Of a stretch of 9,013 nt of DNA, positions 6,091 to 9,013 are shown piece after piece; within the stretch, counting starts at the first letter, position 1; every line of letters starts with the position of its first letter. The notes below the pieces were generated by a model, which searched no databases, was not told where the DNA came from, and worked only from the letters and a program-made list of their open reading frames with translations. The position numbers and the translations under genes were made by a program. Source of the stretch: Methanothrix sp. (lineage in GTDB: Archaea; Halobacteriota; Methanosarcinia; Methanotrichales; Methanotrichaceae); NCBI GenBank assembly GCA_028682845.1, contig JAJRAT010000171.1, positions 1 to 9,013 of the forward strand. Direction: 5' to 3'.

Positions 6091-6897
6091 TTAATAATAT
6101 CTTGGTTGCTTCTTCATGGCGTACCCGTAGGCCAGCCCCACCAGCACACCGGCAATGTGGGCCATGTGAGCGATATTGTCCGCCGATCCCATGGACAGGA
6201 AATCCACCAGAGCAAACAGCACGACCGCCGCTCTGATGCTGAGCGGAATCACAAAGAAGATCAGCACCCTGATTTCCGGCGCAATGACGGCCAGGCATCC
6301 GAGGACGCCGTAAAGCGCCCCGCTTGCGCCCACCAGGCCGGCGGGCGAGATGAGCATCTGGGCTAGAGCCGCCACAATGCCGGAGAGCAAGTAGATCTGC
6401 AGAAATTTGGCCTCTCCAACCCTGCGCTCGAGCTCCATGCCGAAGAAGAATAGGAAGAGCATATTCCAGAAGAGGTGGTCGAAGTTGGCGTGCACGAACA
6501 TATGGGTGATAATGGTCCAGGGCTGCTGCATCAGATTTGCAGGATTGAGCGCCAGATAGCCGTAGACAAATCCGGGAAAAACCACGCTCAGGAGATAGAC
6601 GACCACGCAGATCAGCAGAATGAGCCCGGAGCATGAGACGGGCAGGCCGGCAGGTATCCGATCTCGCCAGTTGCCGGTCTGCCATGAGCCGGGATTATCC
6701 CATTCTCCTCGACTCCTGTAATCTTCCCGATGACCAACCTGGCTACAGAAAGGACCGGATCGGGCAAAACGCGTGGCAACACGAGCGCCAAAACCGCTCA
6801 AGCGGCCTTGCCAATTTCGGCATTCACAAAGCGGCGAAATCAAGGTAACTCCCGAAAACAACATTTGCTCCCATATCATAAAAGCCATTCGGCGCAC
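6091..6897 (-). CDS. Rhomboid-family intramembrane serine protease
   Basis: A membrane serine protease that cleaves transmembrane segments within the bilayer. Numbered from the GTG at 6897 (268 residues), the motifs are HANFDHLFWN (136-145), the catalytic serine motif GASG (190-193, Ser192) and AHMAHIAG (243-250) with catalytic His247, giving a complete Ser-His dyad. Hydrophobic stretches from about 90 onward fit a six-helix core: about 91-108, 128-153, 166-185, 189-206, 209-232 and 241-261. The N-terminal 60 or so residues do not look like a conserved domain, and no archaeal zinc-finger pattern is seen. Possible starts are GTG 6897, ATG 6888, 6879 or 6864, or a TTG inside, with no clear ribosome site to decide. 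The gene is downstream of SRP54 on the same strand and upstream of the HerA-like gene; substrates are unknown. Confidence 0.85.
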   Translation of the reverse strand: MRRMAFMIWEQMLFSGVTLISPLCECRNWQGRLSGFGARVATRFARSGPFCSQVGHREDYRSRGEWDNPGSWQTGNWRDRIPAGLPVSCSGLILLICVVVYLLSVVFPGFVYGYLALNPANLMQQPWTIITHMFVHANFDHLFWNMLFLFFFGMELERRVGEAKFLQIYLLSGIVAALAQMLISPAGLVGASGALYGVLGCLAVIAPEIRVLIFFVIPLSIRAAVVLFALVDFLSMGSADNIAHMAHIAGVLVGLAYGYAMKKQPRYY

Positions 6898-7121
6898 CGG
6901 GCGGCTCTAAAAAATAGAAAAATTGCGGCGACATGCAAATGCCATAAATTCCGGAACATGCCAGCAAATTCGGGCAAAATGGCAGCATTGCACAACCGTC
7001 AGAAGTCTGGCGTTTCTCTTCGAATTATCATCTAAATTCTCCGCATAACATAAAAAGCGCCTCGAAAAAAATTGGAGCAAAAGGCAGATCCGCTGCTCGG
7101 GCTTTCTTCAAGTTTCATTTC
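6898..7121. other. Intergenic region between SRP54 and rhomboid genes
   Basis: These 224 bp are A+T-richer than the flanking genes. On the - strand they contain the probable SRP54 terminator (T runs) and should contain the rhomboid promoter. TATA-like stretches on the - strand include GCTTTTTATG near 7051-7058, GGAATTTATG near 6945-6954 and CTATTTTTTAG near 6910-6920; none stands out. No RNA gene or convincing ORF was recognised. Confidence 0.4.
7065..7071 (-). terminator. Oligo-T terminator candidate downstream of SRP54
   Basis: A run of seven T on the - strand lies about 50 nt after the SRP54 stop, followed by a T5 run at 7052-7056. Oligo-T tracts are the usual intrinsic terminators in archaea. 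Confidence 0.45.
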
Positions 7122-8459
7122 TCACATCTTCGTTCCGGGGCTGAACCGCTTCATGAGCCGCTTCATATTCATCTTGCCCATACCGCCCCTCATGCCTTTG
7201 ATGGCTTTTTGCATGGCCTGATGGGATTTGAGAAGCTCGCGGACGAGGTCGGGGGAGGCTCCGCTGCCCCTGGATATGCGCTTGATGCGCGAGGCGGTGA
7301 TGATCTTTGGGTCCTCAAGCTCGGCATTCGTCATGGAGTCCATGACCACGCGGTATTTGTCCAGCCGGTCTTTGGTCATCTGATATTCCTTATCGGACAG
7401 CTCCATGCCGAGGCCGCCCATAGGCAGCATCTGCATGATCTGCTTCAAGGGACCCAGCTTGTTCATGGCCTCCATCTGCTGGTACATGTCCTTGAGGGTG
7501 AACTTGCCCCGCATGAGGGAGTCGACATCCACTTCCTGATCGGTTTGAACCTCCTGAGCCCGCTCGATGAGCGTCTTGATGTCGCCCATGCCGAGCAGGC
7601 GGGAGATAAAGCGGTCCGCTTCGAACTTCTCCAGGTCTGCCGGCGTCTCGCCCACACCGATGAAGGCCACGGAGGTCTTGGTCTCGGCCACGGCGGAGAG
7701 AGCCCCGCCGCCTTTGGCCGTGCCGTCCAGCTTGGTGATAATGACCCCTGTGATCTGCACCGCTTCGTTGAAGGCCTTCGCCTGTTCCGATGCCTGCTGG
7801 CCGATGGCCGCATCCATCACCAGCAGCTTTTGATCGGCATTAACCACGGCATGAATGTCCTTCATCTCCTGGATGAGGTCGCCCTCCAGGGCATGCCGCC
7901 CGGCGGTATCGACGATGCGCACGTCATAGCGTTTGGTGGCTTCCAGGCCCGCCTTGGCCACGGCTGGGGCGTCCGGATTGCCTCTCTCGCCGTAAAAGAA
8001 GATGCCCTGCTTCTCGCACAGAGCCTTTAGCTGATCGAAGGCTCCGGCACGAAAAGTGTCCGAGCAGATGACGGCGGTGCGCAGGCCCTTGCGCTGGAAG
8101 TAGGTGGCAAGCTTCGCCGCGGTGGTGGTCTTTCCCGAACCCTGCAAGCCCACCAGCATGATATTCTGCTTCTTGAGCGGGATATCGGTTCCCTTGCCCA
8201 CCAGGTTGATCAACTCCTGGTAGACGATGTTGATGACGTGCTCGCGCGGATTCATTCCCGCGGCAGGTTTTTCGTTGAGCGCTCGCTCTTTGATGGTGTT
8301 GGATAGCTGCATGACGAGCTTCACATTCACATCAGCCTGCAGGAGCGCGCGCTGAATCTCCCGGACGGCGTCGTCTACCAGAGCCTTATCGATCTTATTC
8401 GCCGACGCAATCTTCTTCAAGGCATTGCGCAGCGATCCGCCTAAATTGTCGAGGACCAT
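7122..8459 (-). CDS. srp54: Signal recognition particle GTPase SRP54
   Basis: The protein subunit of SRP that binds signal sequences and 7S RNA and, with the receptor FtsY, targets nascent membrane and secreted proteins. Its 445 residues match the family's full length. The N domain (1 to about 95) is followed by the G domain: G1 GLQGSGKT (104-111), DTFRAGA (134-140), G3 DTAGR (184-188), G4 TKLD (242-245) and GVGE (268-271). The methionine-rich M domain (about 290-445) has the RNA-binding motif [11 protein letters not shown] followed by a helix ending in SHQAM, and a glycine/methionine-rich C-terminus. The ATG at 8459 gives the standard N-terminus ([10 protein letters not shown]). A strong TATA element about 33 bp upstream predicts a leader of only about 10 nt, which fits the absence of a ribosome-binding site. 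Confidence 0.97.
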   Translation of the reverse strand: MVLDNLGGSLRNALKKIASANKIDKALVDDAVREIQRALLQADVNVKLVMQLSNTIKERALNEKPAAGMNPREHVINIVYQELINLVGKGTDIPLKKQNIMLVGLQGSGKTTTAAKLATYFQRKGLRTAVICSDTFRAGAFDQLKALCEKQGIFFYGERGNPDAPAVAKAGLEATKRYDVRIVDTAGRHALEGDLIQEMKDIHAVVNADQKLLVMDAAIGQQASEQAKAFNEAVQITGVIITKLDGTAKGGGALSAVAETKTSVAFIGVGETPADLEKFEADRFISRLLGMGDIKTLIERAQEVQTDQEVDVDSLMRGKFTLKDMYQQMEAMNKLGPLKQIMQMLPMGGLGMELSDKEYQMTKDRLDKYRVVMDSMTNAELEDPKIITASRIKRISRGSGASPDLVRELLKSHQAMQKAIKGMRGGMGKMNMKRLMKRFSPGTKM

Positions 8460-8491
8460 ATTGCTTCAGAACGATTTAGTGGCTCCGAAAA

Positions 8492-8501
8492 CATATAAAA
8501 A
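8492..8501 (-). promoter_or_regulatory. TATA box of SRP54, giving a nearly leaderless mRNA
   Basis: On the - strand TTTTTATATG is a good archaeal TATA element, centred about 38 bp upstream of the SRP54 ATG. With the usual spacing of about 25 bp, transcription would start near 8467, giving a leader of roughly 10 nt. On the + strand the same bases read CATATAAAAA and could also direct rightward transcription. Confidence 0.65.
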
Positions 8502-8525
8502 TGTTCCTTGAGAAGGGAAATACGA

Positions 8526-8900
8526 ATGCTTCATCTGATGAAGGGATCGCCGGAGAAGGAGCAAGCTGCACAACGGGAGGCTGCCCGTAAGGCCAAACTG
8601 CGGCGGGATGAGGCATTGCATGACAGGCATGTAGCGTATGTAGACAGGGCCTTGGTCATGAATGCCTCCCAGAGATCCGTATGGTCTGCCGAAATGGCGA
8701 AATGGCTTTGGTTTTGTTTCAGTCTTTTGCCAGATAGTCGTAAGCAAAGGCTGCGATCAATGCTCCGGCAATCGGCCCCACAATGTAGATGGGATAGAAA
8801 CTCCACAGACTGTTCCCGGCCAGGATATAGTCACCCAGATACGGCCCGAAGGTTCTGGCCGGATTCAGGGATGCTCCGGCGATATTTCCCGTTGTGGTGA
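8526..8900 (+). CDS. Doubtful hypothetical ORF divergent from SRP54 and antisense to the aquaporin 3' end
   Basis: A + strand frame of 124 codons starts at an ATG about 26 bp downstream of the rightward reading of the TATA element, as expected for a leaderless transcript. The first 35 or so residues are charged and alanine-rich (e.g. KEQAAQREAARKAKLRRDE), resembling a helical segment. From 8719 on the frame lies antisense to the aquaporin gene, and its sequence there (many Arg, Ser, Trp) looks non-coding. If real, it may only be a 3'-decayed remnant confined to about 8526-8718. I recognise no family. Confidence 0.2.
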   Translation: MLHLMKGSPEKEQAAQREAARKAKLRRDEALHDRHVAYVDRALVMNASQRSVWSAEMAKWLWFCFSLLPDSRKQRLRSMLRQSAPQCRWDRNSTDCSRPGYSHPDTARRFWPDSGMLRRYFPLW

Positions 8901-9013
8901 TTATGCCGCCTACGGTAAGCCCGATGATCAGGCCCGCAAATCCCGGGGGCGCTCTCTCGTCCACGGCCACGCCCATGATGGTCAGCATGAGCAGGAATGT
9001 TCCAATCGCCTCA
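8719..9013 (-). CDS. aqpM: Aquaporin/MIP channel (AqpM-like), C-terminal part
   Basis: A membrane channel of the major intrinsic protein family. Methanogen AqpM passes water and, less well, glycerol, and it has been proposed to pass gases such as H2S. Only the last 97 residues are in the window; the frame is open at the right edge (EAIGTFLLMLTIMGVAVD), so the ATG at 8988 is internal. The segment GASLNPARTFGPYLGD contains the second NPA motif and the following Arg of the selectivity filter. It is flanked by two hydrophobic helices: GFAGLIIGLTVGGIITTTG before it and YPIYIVGPIAGALIAAFAYDYL at the end. The first NPA motif lies outside. The gene is upstream of SRP54 on the same strand, but the 260-bp gap and the SRP54 TATA box suggest separate transcription. 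Confidence 0.9.
   Translation of the reverse strand, partial: EAIGTFLLMLTIMGVAVDERAPPGFAGLIIGLTVGGIITTTGNIAGASLNPARTFGPYLGDYILAGNSLWSFYPIYIVGPIAGALIAAFAYDYLAKD

Noticed and set aside
6730..7035. + strand frame of about 100 codons with a P-loop-like TGSGKT string
   Set aside because: The context lacks the hydrophobic strand preceding a true Walker A motif, the frame is antisense to the rhomboid 5' end and runs into non-coding DNA, and its composition is Lys/Asn/His-rich and unstructured.
6990..7035. C/D-box-like RNA on the - strand (ATGATAA followed by CTGA)
   Set aside because: The C box has a mismatch, there is no terminal stem, and no second box pair at proper spacing was found; chance is likely.
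7209..8030. Long + strand frame opposite SRP54
   Set aside because: It is antisense to a fully supported SRP54 gene; the Gly/His/Leu-rich translation has no motif.
8466..8747. - strand frame of 93 codons between aquaporin and SRP54
   Set aside because: It overlaps the aquaporin end in another frame and runs through the SRP54 TATA box; no ribosome site or family resemblance.

Overview
The window reads as chromosomal DNA of a methanogenic archaeon, most likely from the Methanosarcinales and possibly near Methanothrix/Methanosaeta. The genus is a guess. The archaeal evidence is an SRP54 with the archaeal domain layout and an A/T-rich TATA element just upstream, a HerA-type DNA-pumping ATPase, and GGTGA/GAGGT ribosome-binding sites. 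The methanogen evidence is a cysteate-synthase-like enzyme (coenzyme M biosynthesis), an AqpM-like aquaporin and an acylphosphatase-like protein with a coiled-coil tail.

Layout. Positions 2-3330 (+ strand) hold a tightly packed operon. It starts with the 3' part of a cysteate synthase gene, whose start lies outside the window. A stand-alone ABC-type ATPase follows (ATGA overlap), then a G3E/HypB-like GTPase (TTGA overlap), a possible 32-codon lysine-rich mini-gene, and a small protein with a corrinoid-protein-type [4Fe-4S] domain. Positions 3331-4289 form an A+T-richer island with a 22-codon mini-ORF and an acylphosphatase/coiled-coil gene carrying in-frame 21-bp repeats; it ends at a convergent junction. 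From there all recognisable genes are on the - strand. In transcription order these are an aquaporin (cut by the window end), SRP54, a rhomboid intramembrane protease and a HerA-like ATPase.

How the genes may work together. The ABC ATPase, G3E GTPase and Fe-S protein are translationally linked. No membrane permease is seen among them, so they look like a soluble ATP/GTP-driven metal-delivery or low-potential reductive-activation machine rather than a transporter. They sit directly behind a coenzyme M biosynthesis gene. This suggests, as inference only, a role in maturing or activating a methanogenesis metalloenzyme: methyl-CoM reductase/F430, a corrinoid protein, or CODH/ACS. This trio is the most interesting part of the window. 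The - strand half is mostly housekeeping: membrane targeting (SRP54), membrane proteolysis (rhomboid), DNA translocation (HerA without its usual NurA/Mre11/Rad50 neighbours) and a solute channel (aquaporin).

No tRNA, rRNA, CRISPR array or insertion sequence was recognised.
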